From NCBI GenBank assembly GCA_034766995.1, contig CM068316.1, forward strand, positions 13,189,500 through 13,253,499: 64,000 nucleotides of DNA, read 5' to 3'. Within the stretch, counting starts at the first letter, position 1. Every line of letters starts with the position of its first letter. The position numbers and the translations under genes are program-made. Shown one piece after another: positions 35,201-49,013 of the stretch. The notes beneath the pieces are model-generated. The model did not search any database, had not been told where the DNA came from, and saw only the letters and a list, made by a program, of their open reading frames with translations. The DNA is from Acanthacorydalis orientalis. Its lineage: Eukaryota; Arthropoda; Insecta; Megaloptera; Corydalidae.

Positions 35201-35748
35201 ATTAAATAAAAGTGTATTCTAATCCATTTTTTTCAAAAGGCAACTTATGTCCATGTTGGCATATGTTAGCATTGTCAAAAAAATATCCTGCATTTCTTTT
35301 ATTTAAGAACAGTGTTTTATAAGTACATATTTTTTTATATGTAAAACTTTAGTTTTAATTTTTCACAATTGATAATATTAGTATTATTGTTCTATTTAAT
35401 ATAAACATAACATATTTAATTAATTTTGCAATACATTAAGATAATATAAAATTCTAAACTTTTTTAAGAAACTCTGTCAGTACCTCTAAACAATGCAATA
35501 TTTTTAGACTTATTAAATGTAGTTAATAAAGTTATAACCAAAATTTATATTCTGTATATTAATTGAATGGAAGTAAATCAAATATGTACACAATGTTTAT
35601 TTTTAAAGCCATATGTGAAAATGTTACTTTAAAATAAAATCTCTATATTTCTCTGTCCATGTTTAATTGGTTATGCATTGTAATGTATATCCAATTTTTT
35701 AGAATTTGTTGAAATGAATTTGAAAACTAATTCATTTTGCTATCATAG
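32284..35748 (+). other. Presumed gawky 3' UTR and downstream AT-rich DNA
   Basis: No coding frame was recognised after the gawky stop. Among many A/T runs, AATAAA occurs at 33345-33350 and 33707-33712, either of which could serve as a poly(A) signal. The actual 3' end cannot be decided from sequence alone. Confidence 0.45.
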
Positions 35749-36241
35749 TTGTCTGTGTATGTGTGTATAATATATATGTATATGTATGTATGTATATATG
35801 TACGTGTATATATACATATATATGTATGTATATGTATGTATATGTATGTATATGTATATATATGTATATGTATATATATATGTATATGTATATATATATA
35901 TGTATATGTATATATATATGTATATGTATATATATGTATATGTATATATATGTATATGTATATATATGTATATATATGTATGTATATGTATATATATGTA
36001 TGTATATGTATATATATGTATGTATATGTATATATATGTATGTATATGTATATATATGTATGTATATGTATATATATGTATGTATATGTATATATATGTA
36101 TATGTATATATATGTATATGTATATATATGTATATGTATATATATGTATATGTATATATATGTATATGTATATATATATGTATATATATATATATATATG
36201 TATACACACACACACGTGTATATGTACACACACATATACAT
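35749..36241. repeat. Complex TATG/TATATG minisatellite (about 490 bp)
   Basis: Two periodicities are visible. A 20-bp unit TATATATGTATGTATATGTA repeats in register at about 35985-36090. A 16-bp unit TATATATGTATATGTA repeats at about 36091-36175 and in parts of 35850-35960. The tract is free of stop codons in most frames, so long open frames on both strands here are artefacts. It ends in ACACACACACGTG. Confidence 0.95.
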
Positions 36242-37896
36242 ACTTATATGTGAGGTTGAAATAATATGAATATACGAATGTAATTTTCTAATGAATTTTG
36301 GATTACATTTTGCATTTTAGCCTACATTCACTGTGTTCAAAGACTATCAAATAATCCCAGATGATATTCAGAAAAATAAAGTAATACAAATATTACCTGT
36401 TTCTTACATACCAAATCGACTATGTGGAATAAATATAAATGTTTATACCAAAAGGCCATATTTGAAACATCACTTAAAAATGCACATAAAATAATTATAT
36501 TAAAAAAGAATACAAATAAAACAAATAATACTTTTTAAGAATCTTATGACTGAATATCTAAATGAAAAAAAAACTTGACAATTCTAAAGCATAAATGAGA
36601 TTTTCCGTATTTAGTACTTTGTGTAATTTATATTTCAATTGAACAATGATACCAATTGTTATGCTATTACTAATCGCTTAAAACAAATATAATTGAAGTG
36701 TTCGAAACTTACGTGATTGTTTAAAAATGAATAAATAAAATAAATCGATGAAGCTACTCTCCGAACATGTACCATAATAATAATAAATAAAAGGAATTAA
36801 AATATTTAAATATAAATAATTATCTTCATTACGTTATTACAATATATTTGAATTATTATATGAAATCGAAACCCCTATACTGTGATCTCAACTTCCTAAA
36901 TATCGAAGAAAAGATTTTACAAGATTACACAACATAACATACATAAATAATCATTAAATATTTATATAATTATTATTATTGTAATGTTTATCTGTAACTT
37001 ATTTTCTTTTACAATTCGACCCTTTGTATATATAGAACATTTCTTCTCTTTTTTTTGTTCATTAATGGCTGCTTATTGTCACTTTTAAACTTTTAATTGC
37101 AGTTTTAAACATGTTCAACACTAAGTATAGCATTTTTCACTAGTAGAAAATTCTGGTTAAATATTTTCAGTAATTTAATTATTTTTCTATATAGTAAAAT
37201 CCTTTTGTTTATTTTTTTTTGACAGAGTGGTTTTCTATTTATTATGTTTTATTAAAACAATTTCTTGTATTTGTTATTATTACAACATTGTAATTTGTAT
37301 GTTTTTCTCTTTTTCGTTTTAGACTACTTTTTAACTATATTATATTATTCGTTAGTTTCTTAAGATTTTAAAAACCACGGAAGTAAAAATTTGTGCAAGT
37401 AAAATTGTATAAGTGTGTATGTACTAACATCAATATAAGTATATTTTATTTACATATGATTTCATATTCACAGTAAATTTTAATCTGTTGTCTGTGTGCT
37501 AAAACCATTTTTCTGCTAGGGAAAATTAGTTATATTCTGTTGTTAAACTCATTAAATTTTGAATTTTATGATAATGTATCTGAAATTAACCATAACCAGT
37601 CAAAAGTCTGAACCCTGCTTAAAAGTTCAGGTTCAGCTTAGTCGTTTTTCAAACACCACAATCAATTAGACTGCACGCCCAAGTATTCTTAAACATATAA
37701 AAAGAAAAAATATCTAGTAATAAAAAGCTGTTGATGAAAAACAACACTATTATTCTGTAGCATTTAATTGAATATTTTGTTTTAGAATTTCTACCATTAT
37801 TATTGTAAAATGCTCTACTTTAAACCTTAATATTCTGATCGTAACATAAAATTTAGAAATAAGGGGAGAAAATCTATGTTATTAAATAAATACATA
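36242..37896. other. AT-rich DNA, no gene seen
   Basis: No coding region or RNA is recognised. The + strand is largely T-rich, as in the gawky introns, so an extended transcript is possible but unproven. Confidence 0.5.
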
Positions 37897-37911
37897 TACA
37901 TATATGTATAT

Positions 37912-37961
<50 letters not shown>

Positions 37962-37974
37962 TATTTATATATAT

Positions 37975-38052
<78 letters not shown>
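37897..38052. repeat. (CA)n(TA)n compound microsatellite
   Basis: TATATACACACACACACA passes into TA repeats interrupted by ACATTATTT and AAA, then a long pure TA run to 38050. Confidence 0.95.
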
Positions 38053-38053
<1 letters not shown>

Positions 38054-40005
38054 TATATGTATAATGTGGTTTTAATGTGAATTTATTAGGTACATAGGTT
38101 TAGTTTAAAGACATGTAACTTATTAATTAATTAGCATGTGAAAAAAATAAAAAAAAGAAAATATTAGCAGTCCAATTCTCACTATTGTCCTGTGATTGTA
38201 TTTTAACAGCATTTATTGTGTGCCATTTGGATTTTATTTTTATTTTCTCTCTGGTTTTAAAAGAAAGTTTAAAAGAATTGTCTTGTATGTATTAATGAAG
38301 GTTTTTTTTTGCAATAAGCACATGTAGTTATATTAAAATAATTCACAGTTTCAGTATGTTAATGTTTATCACTTCGGTGGTATTTAAAAAAAATTATGAC
38401 CAAATAAATAAATGTGTTGTAGATTTAAGAGAAAATAATTCTTGTAGAATTAGAAAGTCTTCCATTAAAATTTGAAATTATCATCAATTATGTATTTTCA
38501 GGCTCTGTTTTGCATTTATAAATAACAATATTTATTTGTTTTTTTTTTCTTCCTCGAAGATTTCAAGTTCCGTCATATTGTGTTATTAAACAACATCTAA
38601 ATGGTACACAAATGCAAAAAGTACATTGTAATCACATTGTGTTATAAAGTGTTCATGAGGTATATATCTTAAAAAAGTGATGCTATTGTAAATGTGCGGA
38701 GGTTTGAAAGTTTCTACACTGTGTACGTCAATGTTTCCGATAAGAGTGGTTTATCGAAAAAAAATTTGGACTCTATCTGAATGATTTATTAAAATTGCTT
38801 AATGTATTCTCTTTAACACATCGTTGATTTTGTTGCATAGAATATTTATATTAATGAAGAACCAGTTGAAAATCAAAAAAATCTATTTGATTAGTTACCA
38901 ACGTCAGTAATGTTTTGTTTTTATTCAGCAAAGCTCAATTTATAAATTAATTTAAATTACATTTTCGCCTAAAAAGTTTTGTTCATTGAATTACTCCCAC
39001 CATTCGGCTTGGATTTTATAAAACTAAGAACTTAATAAAGTTTCCATTGCAAAGAACTGTTTGATAAATGCTTTCCTTCAGTTATTATATTCCCACATAC
39101 ATTTAAATTTTTTTAAAAAAAGCCACAAAAAAGTTAATTCGTATTTGAATGTAAATACAGGTTTTAATTTTATTGTGATCTTTTTTTAACTCACTTTATT
39201 GTTAACCAAGAATATCAGTTCACAATATATTTCTATTATTTTGTTTCAAAATTTATTTTCTATGTATTTATAGCAAATTAACTCCCTGTGATTTGTACAT
39301 ACGAATTTTTTTTTTGTCGCGTTTTTCAAAATTTTATTGACAACTTGTTATAAATGCATATTGAATTTTTTACTTATGCCAAACTAACATTTCAGTATTG
39401 TATTATAACATTATTTGAGAAAATATACAGATCTGTTAGTATTTTAAACCATATATGAAGTACCTGATGAATTTATTAAAAAAGTGTCCTAAACATGTGT
39501 TTTATAAAAAAAAGTCTTCATATGTTCTGTATTTTTGATTGACTGACTTGTTAATGACGCTTTTATTTTCGAAGACTGATTAAAAAAGTAATCTTACATA
39601 AATCATTATAATTGACGATTCAACGAAATGATAATCTTAATAAATCAGCATTATGTGTTGTTAGTATACTTCTTAATTAAAATGTCTATAAACAAAGCTG
39701 CATTTTTGAATTAAAATATAATGTTTTCAAACAGCAATGTTAGTCAAAAGAACAAACGTTATTAACTTGTACAATTAAATTCATATTTTTGCCAAATTAA
39801 AATGAGGATCTTTAAAATAGATCCAAAGTCAATTTATTTATCATTGGAATAATACCACTAAGTATTACTTATAAAATTACTTCCAAAAAACAATTTGTTT
39901 TTGTAGATAATCATTAGTTTTTAGTTATATGTATTTTGTTAGCAATAACAAAACTTATGTAATAATTTGATCTCTATGTTAAATATTGATGAGTTGAAAT
40001 TGATC

Positions 40006-40065
<60 letters not shown>

Positions 40066-42355
40066 CAATATGTGTACATGTTCATACATATTAAGTCATA
40101 ATTCTTGCAATCATCTTTAATCTTTATTATGATATTTGTGTCATATACGAACTTAAATTTGGATTCAGTGTTTTTACTGGAATTTTTTATATAATTAAAT
40201 TAGTTATTTGCCGTGCAGTAAATTTAAAAAATGCAAATATGTATATTTTTCTAACGAATCGCGAAGTAAAGCCAAGTATATTTTATTTTTGTAATATGTT
40301 AATGAAAATTCTCTTAAACGTTGATTATTTTAGTTAATGATTTTTAGTTTTATTTTTTAATGCAAGAATTGAAACAATGGGTGTGTATATTATGTATGTA
40401 TATATGTATACAAACTGGATTCTTCAATGCTAGTCCATTATAATGTTTTTCAACAAATTTCATTAGATACGAGTCCAAATTTGTGTATTGACCCTCAACA
40501 TATATTTAATTAACGAACAAACAAATCCAAAAGTAGTAGCGTTTTAGAAGTGAAACTTACATATTATATTTAAATGTATACAACTGTGCTGTGACTAATG
40601 AGTGGCTTTTTATTTATAAAAATGTTTTTGAAACAGTTGAAAAAGTAATGAATATACATTTTTATTACACTTTTAATACACATGCACGCGCGCAGGCGCA
40701 CACACGACACACGCACACATACAGACACAGAATACATACGGTACGTACTAATTGGTAGATTTAAATATTTGTTCTAAAAATCCTCAATACTTTTAGAATA
40801 AAATTGATCTAATTAGTACACGCATGTTCACTCACTCTTTGAACAATATATATTTTTTTTAAGTGTAATGTTCACGCATTAATCATTTCCGAACTACTAA
40901 AAGATACGAAAGAATCCAACAACGTGTCTCTTTTAAAATTCATATAACAAAAGCTGCGAATTAGCATTAAGTTAGGAAAAATAGGTTAATATTAAATATT
41001 AATGGTGCGTAACAAAAGCTGGCCTAATTCACGACGGTATTCGAATTAATCGTTATTCTTATCCATGTATATTTATTTTATATGCTATTTATTTATATAC
41101 ACTTTTCGACGTTTCTTAAAAATGTTTCTCAATATTTTTTTTAACATTGTGTTTAAAAGCAGCACATAATTACTCATAAAGTATATGCGTATTTGTAACC
41201 CTTTACTTACCTATTTACACACAATTAATGTATTGTAAAATAATACTCGAAATATGAGATTCATTGTGTCTCGTGCAATTCATAAATGTTATATAGTTTT
41301 ATCAAAATTTTGTGTACTTTAATATACTTATATAAACTTAGATACATTGAAAATGCGTAAAGTAAGTCGATTTTATTAAACAGCAATTAATCAAGATGCA
41401 TGTTTTAAAATTTTCCTGATTTACTTTAATATCGGATGTATAATATACATATAGTCTTCTAGAATTTAAATATTGTCTTTTAATTACCCAAAACGTGCGA
41501 TATGAGTTAAATAAATATCATATAAAATAAATAAATTCGGCTTAAAATGCTTCTCTACACTTTAAGAACATTCAAAACGTATCCGATAAAACACATGATA
41601 GAGATGAACTAGAGAAACATATTAACTTTTTAAAATTATGGCTAGCTATTAATGTTGATATAATATATGGTTCCATACATATTTATTGTCTAGTTAAATG
41701 TACATTCACTTTAATGTTAAAAGAAGTAACATAATTGCCAAGTTTTAGATATAAACAAATAATTATAATATTAAAAATGTATCTGTAAAATAGATTTAAT
41801 GGCATTATTCTTAGTGAACACACAGATTGAATACATTGTTTTACGTACATGTTATACATAGGGGCAAGTTTTTAATCAAAATATACATTTTTTTTAATTA
41901 ACAATATTAAATAGTATTATTTTTCTCTTTTTAAACACAAAAACATTTTATGTTACATTAAAACACGTACACTGGATTTACATACCCGCAACTAACGCAT
42001 GAAAAAATACAGATCAAACAATTTCAAATATTACTTCAATTTAAGTAAAAATATTGACGTTGATTATGTTAATAAATAAATGTGTGCTTACTAATGTTTT
42101 TACTTAGCATTAGATTTAATGTTTTTGTCACCTTGTACCAAATGCAAGATACATTAAAAAGTTGTTTTTCCATTCTTTATTTATAAAACAGTAATGTAAA
42201 TTAAATAATTTGAAAAAGTGTGAGGCTTGTATTTTTCAATAAATATGTAGGTGAATAAGTCATAGTTGTAAAAAAATATATAAAAAAAATACAAAAAAAT
42301 ATTGAAGATTAGCGATATTAATATATAAACAAGTGCATTCAATGATAGATATGTA

Positions 42356-42398
<43 letters not shown>

Positions 42399-43203
42399 GT
42401 ACAATTAAAACTTGTATGTCAAAATATATTTGAACGTTTTCCAGTGTTCTTAATTGTAAAATCAAAAGTTTTCAAGTATTTTTTGCTCGGAAAGTTGTAG
42501 GAAATTTAGGGTTGAATTGGGAAAATTATTTCCTATCAGGTAGTGGATTGGGCCCATATTGTCTATATTTAATAAAAAACACATTTGTGTATTCCTCAAA
42601 AATATCTATTCAAAAACACACAATTTGGCCCACAAATATATTGCCTTCGATTGGGGAAGAGTGAGATGAGGATGACAGTGTAAATACACGATAAAATAGA
42701 CTGTGTAGCCTGCGCTCAACTCAGATTGTTTCTTACTTTCCTCAGTAAGTTTTATATCTAGAATAAATAAGAAAACAGTTACATTATTTTTCTGCTTATC
42801 AGTTAGAGTACAATTTTTCATTAAAGAAAATATATGGATTTATTTTATTATTTAAATATTTTACGTCACAAATTGTTTCAATATTTTTGTTGTTTCCGGT
42901 GTTTGCGACGCATTGTACCGATTAAGATTTAAAAAAGACAAAAAATGCGCATATGTTAAATAATTAATTGTTTATTTTGTCGTAAATTATTTTAAGCTAT
43001 CTAAAGTGTGTGTTCATAATTTGAAAAGGTGACCATTATGTGGGGATTTAATAAATGATGTATAAAACGAATATACAATCTGCTTGCAGACGTCATTGTA
43101 GTTAATTCAATTCAATAAAAATAAATATAAAGGTAGCTTAAAATGAATGTAAATTTTAATATTCATTAGTTTATTAACTATGCCTTTATTTTATGTATAT
43201 GTA

Positions 43204-43205
<2 letters not shown>
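38053..43205. other. AT-rich gene desert
   Basis: No gene is supported. The stretch contains (TA)n tracts at about 40008-40060 and 42360-42392, and a CA-rich patch (ACACATGCACGCGCGCAGG and following) at about 40677-40733. A less AT-rich stretch at about 42480-42760 has a 71-codon minus-strand frame (42606-42821) without a recognised domain. Confidence 0.55.

Positions 43206-43270
<65 letters not shown>
43206..43270. repeat. (TA)n microsatellite, about 32 units
   Basis: A perfect TA run. Confidence 0.97.
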
Positions 43271-43273
<3 letters not shown>

Positions 43274-46200
43274 ATGAGCAAGCAATATAGTCGTAAACAA
43301 ATGGAAATTCAACAAGCGATACTCTTTAACGTGAAATCCATCCTTGCCTTTTTTTATCTAGTTCGTACATTTAAGAGTAGTATAAAAGTAGCTTTGACCA
43401 TATTCGCTGTGTAATTACGAAATACCGGGTTCGGTTTGTTTTAAAATTTAAATAAAGTATCAATATATTAAAATAACACCAAGATTAATATCGTATAATT
43501 TAAAATAAGTAGCATTTCAAAGTTTGCAACGTTTCGTGTAGTTCATTGACTTAACACCGTTTTCTAGAGTCAGGACAAATTACCCCTTTGTTTAATTGTA
43601 TTTTTATTGTATGAACTATTTTGAATACTTTTAATATGTTCAAAATATTGTATTTCTAAAAATATAGTTTATTCGAAGATTAAAGTATTTTTTTAAAATA
43701 AGTTTTGATATTAGCCTTCTGATACGATTTCTAAATTTATTTCGAGTTTCTACAAAAAAAATACTGACGTTATTTCTATAAAAAAAACTCACTATTTTTG
43801 ATAACATAAAGAAGATATGTTAGAAATAATTTTTTTAATGGTTATATTACAATCAGTCAATTATTTAAAATGCATCGTGTTTTCATCGTTATTTTTTTAA
43901 ATTACAGTAACAGTCATAAATGTATAACTTTTTAATTTGCGAATAAGTTAAAAATAAATATATTTTATGATCATTAATTTAATTTTTGGAAGTTAAATCA
44001 TATTTTTTCCCAAAACATCATCTGTAAATTGTATTCTCCGTTATAAAATTGCAGTGTCTTATTGTCAAAAATAAAAATTGTCAAAGTTTTATTTTTAGTA
44101 CGTACAAAATATTTCCGAAAAAAACACTTAACATTAGTAAACTGAATACTTCAAATACATTCATAATAATAAGGAATTAATTATTTCTACGTATATCTTC
44201 TAAAGAGTTTACCAAAAAAGAACCCCGTAATGTAAGTGACAACCTAAAAAAATATTTTTTTAAAGAAAAAATCCGGTAAGAGTGAATAAAACCCATTGCA
44301 AATAACTAAAGAATATCGTAATTCAGCGTCTTGTGGTATATGTGATGCAACAATAGGTTGACGAAAAATCGTTAAAAAATAAAAAAATATTTATAATATT
44401 TCTCTTGTATTTAAAAGTCTGTCTCAAGTATAGTCTGTTTTCAATGTAATAATTATGTTTAGAATATTATTTTCCTCGAGATACATTATCCACATGGGAA
44501 CGATTGCTGTCGTTACATTAGATATTAGGGGTAAAAACATGAAAGTCAAAATAATAAATTTATTATTCACATTACTAATATCTTTGTGCGAGAGTTTAGT
44601 TCAGTCTCGTTTTACTTACGTTTAATTAAAAAAAATAAGTGTCTAATCATTATGTACCTATCCAATGAAAAAAATATTTAATAAGCTATTAATATATATT
44701 TAATTAGTTAATTATTATTATAATATTAAATGAAAATGATAATGTTAGGGTATTATTAAGATGTAAGCTCAGCTTGAAATGATTTTAAATTTATGAACTT
44801 AAATCTCTATATAATTATATATGGTTATTATAAAATACTGTACTATTTACTATAAGACTTAAATAGAATGATCGGTTTGCCTCAATTCAAATGCACAACT
44901 CAATATCAAAATATTTTTTACATTATTAATTACAATATTTCGTCCTTGTTGTCATAGCCAGTTTTAATCGTCATTCTTTGAGAATACATCGAACATTTGC
45001 ATTATTATCGAAATAAGAAAGTAAAAAAATTAAAAAAATAATAAATACATGAAAATATTATTGTCAATAGAATCACTCAAAACTATATTGTTTTTTTATG
45101 AAAATTATACATTTGAAAAACTAGGAAGAATTACATTTTAATTTTATATTTTATTAGTATATTCAATTATTCTATTCGTCGCATGTTGACAAATAGATTC
45201 ATTCTCATTTAATTATAACATTTGGACAATTTCATAACAAATTCATTGCAAATGTGACTCAATGACACGGTATAAATGTATAAATACAAAATCTGCATAG
45301 TATTTATAATATGTATGGTTCTGTTTTTCGTACATTCTTAATTAAACTAACTTTTTTGATTGTATCTGTCATTTTGACGCCGAATAATACAAAATAAAAA
45401 TTATTAATCATAAAATGAGTCTTTAAACGAATTCTGTGTTTAAATCTCTTATTCCAGCGAGACAAAACTAATAATAAATATTAAAATATCTTAATAACAA
45501 AATAAATATAATTAAATATACGATTGTTAAACTATTGAAATTTAGTTATCTAATATTATTCGCTACTAAATTTTTACAAAATTTTGATATTTAACTTTTG
45601 AAATATTAAGTAATGATATTTCGAGATTAATTTATTTTATTTAAATAGTGTTAAAATTAATGTGCCAATTTAAATGAAGAAATGTATGCGATTACGTAAT
45701 ATTGATAATGATATTAGTACTCTGTATTGTAATAAAATTACATTGAGTTCTAATATGAAATCATGATTAAATGTGTGATCCATTTACATTAAATTGTTTG
45801 CTTAGACTAGTAAGAAAAAAAATTAAAATATTGCAAAAAAAATATCTAAATATTTCTATTTTTTCAATGTTATTTGGTAATTCTGAAATTATATAAAGTG
45901 TGATTCAAGTATTTAATTCTTTGAAGATTCATTTTTTGTAACTTTTTTCTCTATTTGTTATAACATATATATTGCAATTATTAAAATTCTGTGTTCAGTA
46001 TATTTCAGTAACGATAGGAGTTCCGTTCTATGTGGATTCGAATAGAAAGTTGATGTACTAAAATATGTTATCCTTCCGCACATGAGTTTGTTTTCAAACG
46101 AATATATAAACACAAAACGTTTTATAAAAAAAATATACAAAGTGTTAAATGTATTCTCAAAGGAAAGATAATTCGACTTACACGAGTGTTGTACTAAAAA

Positions 46201-47223
46201 TATTATTTTTTTATATGTAAATCGAATAAAATAAAAATTTCTCAAAACGTTCTTTCCCAATGTGCCGAATATAAAAAAAAATGAATAAGTGAGCATCAAA
46301 AAAGGATATAGGAATAAAAATATGTTTAATAAACAATCATATTGTAGTCAAAATATATTTGTTTTAATATAATAAACAAAAATATTTTTAATGTTTACTC
46401 AATTTTTTAAAATATTTATAAAAAAATATATGTATATATGAAAATTCCATATTAAAAAAAATTGTCGATTTGAATATGATTAATAAATGGTAATTAAATT
46501 TCAAATTTCATTCATTCCTATAAATGATACATATTGTTTTAGATTTATTTATTTATTATTAAAAAAAACGCTTTGATACCTTGAAAATATATTTATTTGT
46601 ATTCATCGGATATCGATATATTTAGATTTTGTATTTTTAAACGTAAATTTCCTACAATTTCAGCATTAAAAACGTTATTTATTTCCAAAATATATGAGCA
46701 AATACAATAGCAAAAAATGTCACACAAGTCTGCCAAATTAAAGGAAAAAATGTATTTAACTTACTTAAGTGTATTATTTAACAATTAGTGCGTATATCAA
46801 TATATAATAAGAATGTGCACGTGTCTCTCTATAAATATATTTAAAATTACCTGTATAATTAATCAATATTATCGTTAAAAATCATTTAAATTCACTGTAT
46901 AATACTGCTAGAAAATTAATGTATTAAAAAACAATGTTTAATTATGGAGCAAGTAAAAAGCCTTCCGTAGCTTTTAGGGAAAAATAGCATTGTAGTGAAA
47001 AATACATATGTATAATAATTTTAAAAATCACATTGGGGTTTGGGATAATGTGATGTTAATAATTATTTTAAGTAATTGTTAGGATATAATAATATCGTTA
47101 AAAATAATGTTAATCTATACATATATATATATTAAAAAAAAATTATTAAGGACAGATCAAGTAATTTTGATTCCATGTGATGTATTAGCTAGTGCAGTTA
47201 TTTATTTCTTGTTTTTAGTGACG

Positions 47224-47257
<34 letters not shown>

Positions 47258-48954
47258 TGTGTATTAAATATGTATGCAGGTCCGTACGAACAGTATTTTC
47301 GCTTGCCTGCCTGAGTACGCAAAAAATTGCGATTTTTAATAGAAAATGGACAATGTTAATCTAGAATCTTAGGTCTATTTCAACTACACTGTTAGATGGT
47401 ATTTATGATATATACATAATAGTGGTTACTTAAAATAAATCATTATTTTGTAAAAAAACTTAAAAAATTTAACGTGATGTTTGATTATATAATGCTGTCA
47501 AATCTCTTGTCATGCAATTCAAATAAATAAGTAACTTCAATTAGAGCAAATAATTACAGTAGATAACAACGATATAAAACCATAAAAGCAAATTAATAAT
47601 TTCAGTCGTTTAGAAAGTAAACTTTTCACTTAATATCATTGTGCGAGAATAGTAAAATATGTGCCGTTTTGTTTAATTATTTGATTTGGTATGAAATAAA
47701 ATCGTTCAAAATTATTTTAATAAAATTGTGAGAGGCGAAGAGAAGCTTATGTATGCATTATATGTTAAAACGAACTTAAAATCCGCATACTAAAAACCAC
47801 TTGAAATCGAATGAACTCATTCAAAAAAGATGACACTCAATTATTGTCGGAATTTTATTCTAAATTATTGTTATTTATGGATGACTAAAGCATTTGTCAT
47901 AATATTTTTTTGATACGTTAGAAATTATTAGATGTGAAAATATAAAAACCATTTATAGACATATAGATGAGAATAGATATTTTTTCCATTTAATGTAATA
48001 TGGTTAAAATATAAAATTCTTTCACATTGTATTCAAATAATCAGTAAATCAGTAATTATCGAGATTATTCGTATATTCGGAATAGATTACTATTTTTATC
48101 ATTGTTTGTTAGGATTTTAAATTAAATTCTGATCATCTTATTTAAAAATAATAACAATCGATAATAAAATAAAATCCGCCTTAATACATCATAAATTTGA
48201 AAGGATTTTGTAAATGTATTTTTATCGTAAGATTTTTTGTTTCTGTACGGAGTATATGATATTCAATTTTTAATGTGCTGGACGCACATTTCGGAGATAT
48301 TTGATAATTTAGATTTCTCAGTCTTTGTATAAATATTTCTTTTTATATGTAATTATAATGTATAAAATTACTATCAAATTAATCATGCAAAGTTTTTAAA
48401 AAAAAAAATTATATATATAATAAAACATAATTTTTGAACGTAATTTAAAATCATAAATATAGTAAAAAGTAATAATCAAAAATCAAACAATATTCGTGTG
48501 TTTAGTACCTTAAAAATGTACGCTTCTGCTATTTAGTACCAAACGTAAATCGGTGACCACAACAAATATAAAAAATTATAATATATATCTTCGACATTTG
48601 TTAATATCAAAAACAACCAAGATTGTGCCTCTGTAACTGAACATTGGTTGTTATATATGTTGCCGTTATGTATATTTTGATCTCTTTATTACTGTGTTAT
48701 ATTCGTGTAACAAAAAAGACATAAAACACGGCTGCTTAACCTAATAGACATATCAGAATTTAGTTCTTTTCCAATTATAGTCTTATTTAAAATGAACGTT
48801 ATGTACTTTCAATATTAAAAAATCCTTTTGTTATTTAACATTGTTGTACGATGAAATATTTGAATGAATGAGACGCATTTAAAAATTGTTTCACGTTAAT
48901 TATTCAGTATTTTTTGCAACTGCTTATTTGTATATTTCATATAAATATATATAT

Positions 48955-48957
<3 letters not shown>
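43271..48957. other. AT-rich gene desert
   Basis: No gene, strong repeat family or RNA is recognised. A short (TA)n tract lies at about 47225-47253. Open frames of 85-113 codons (47107-47364 and 45958-46299) are A/T-driven and have no domain. Confidence 0.55.

Positions 48958-49010
<53 letters not shown>
48958..49010. repeat. (TA)n microsatellite
   Basis: A TA run ending TATGCATAAAG. Confidence 0.96.

Positions 49011-49013
<3 letters not shown>

Noticed and set aside
35727..36269. Six open frames of 155-171 codons on both strands
   Set aside because: They are translations of the TATG minisatellite (only I/Y/T/H or V/C/M/Y), which simply lacks stop codons.
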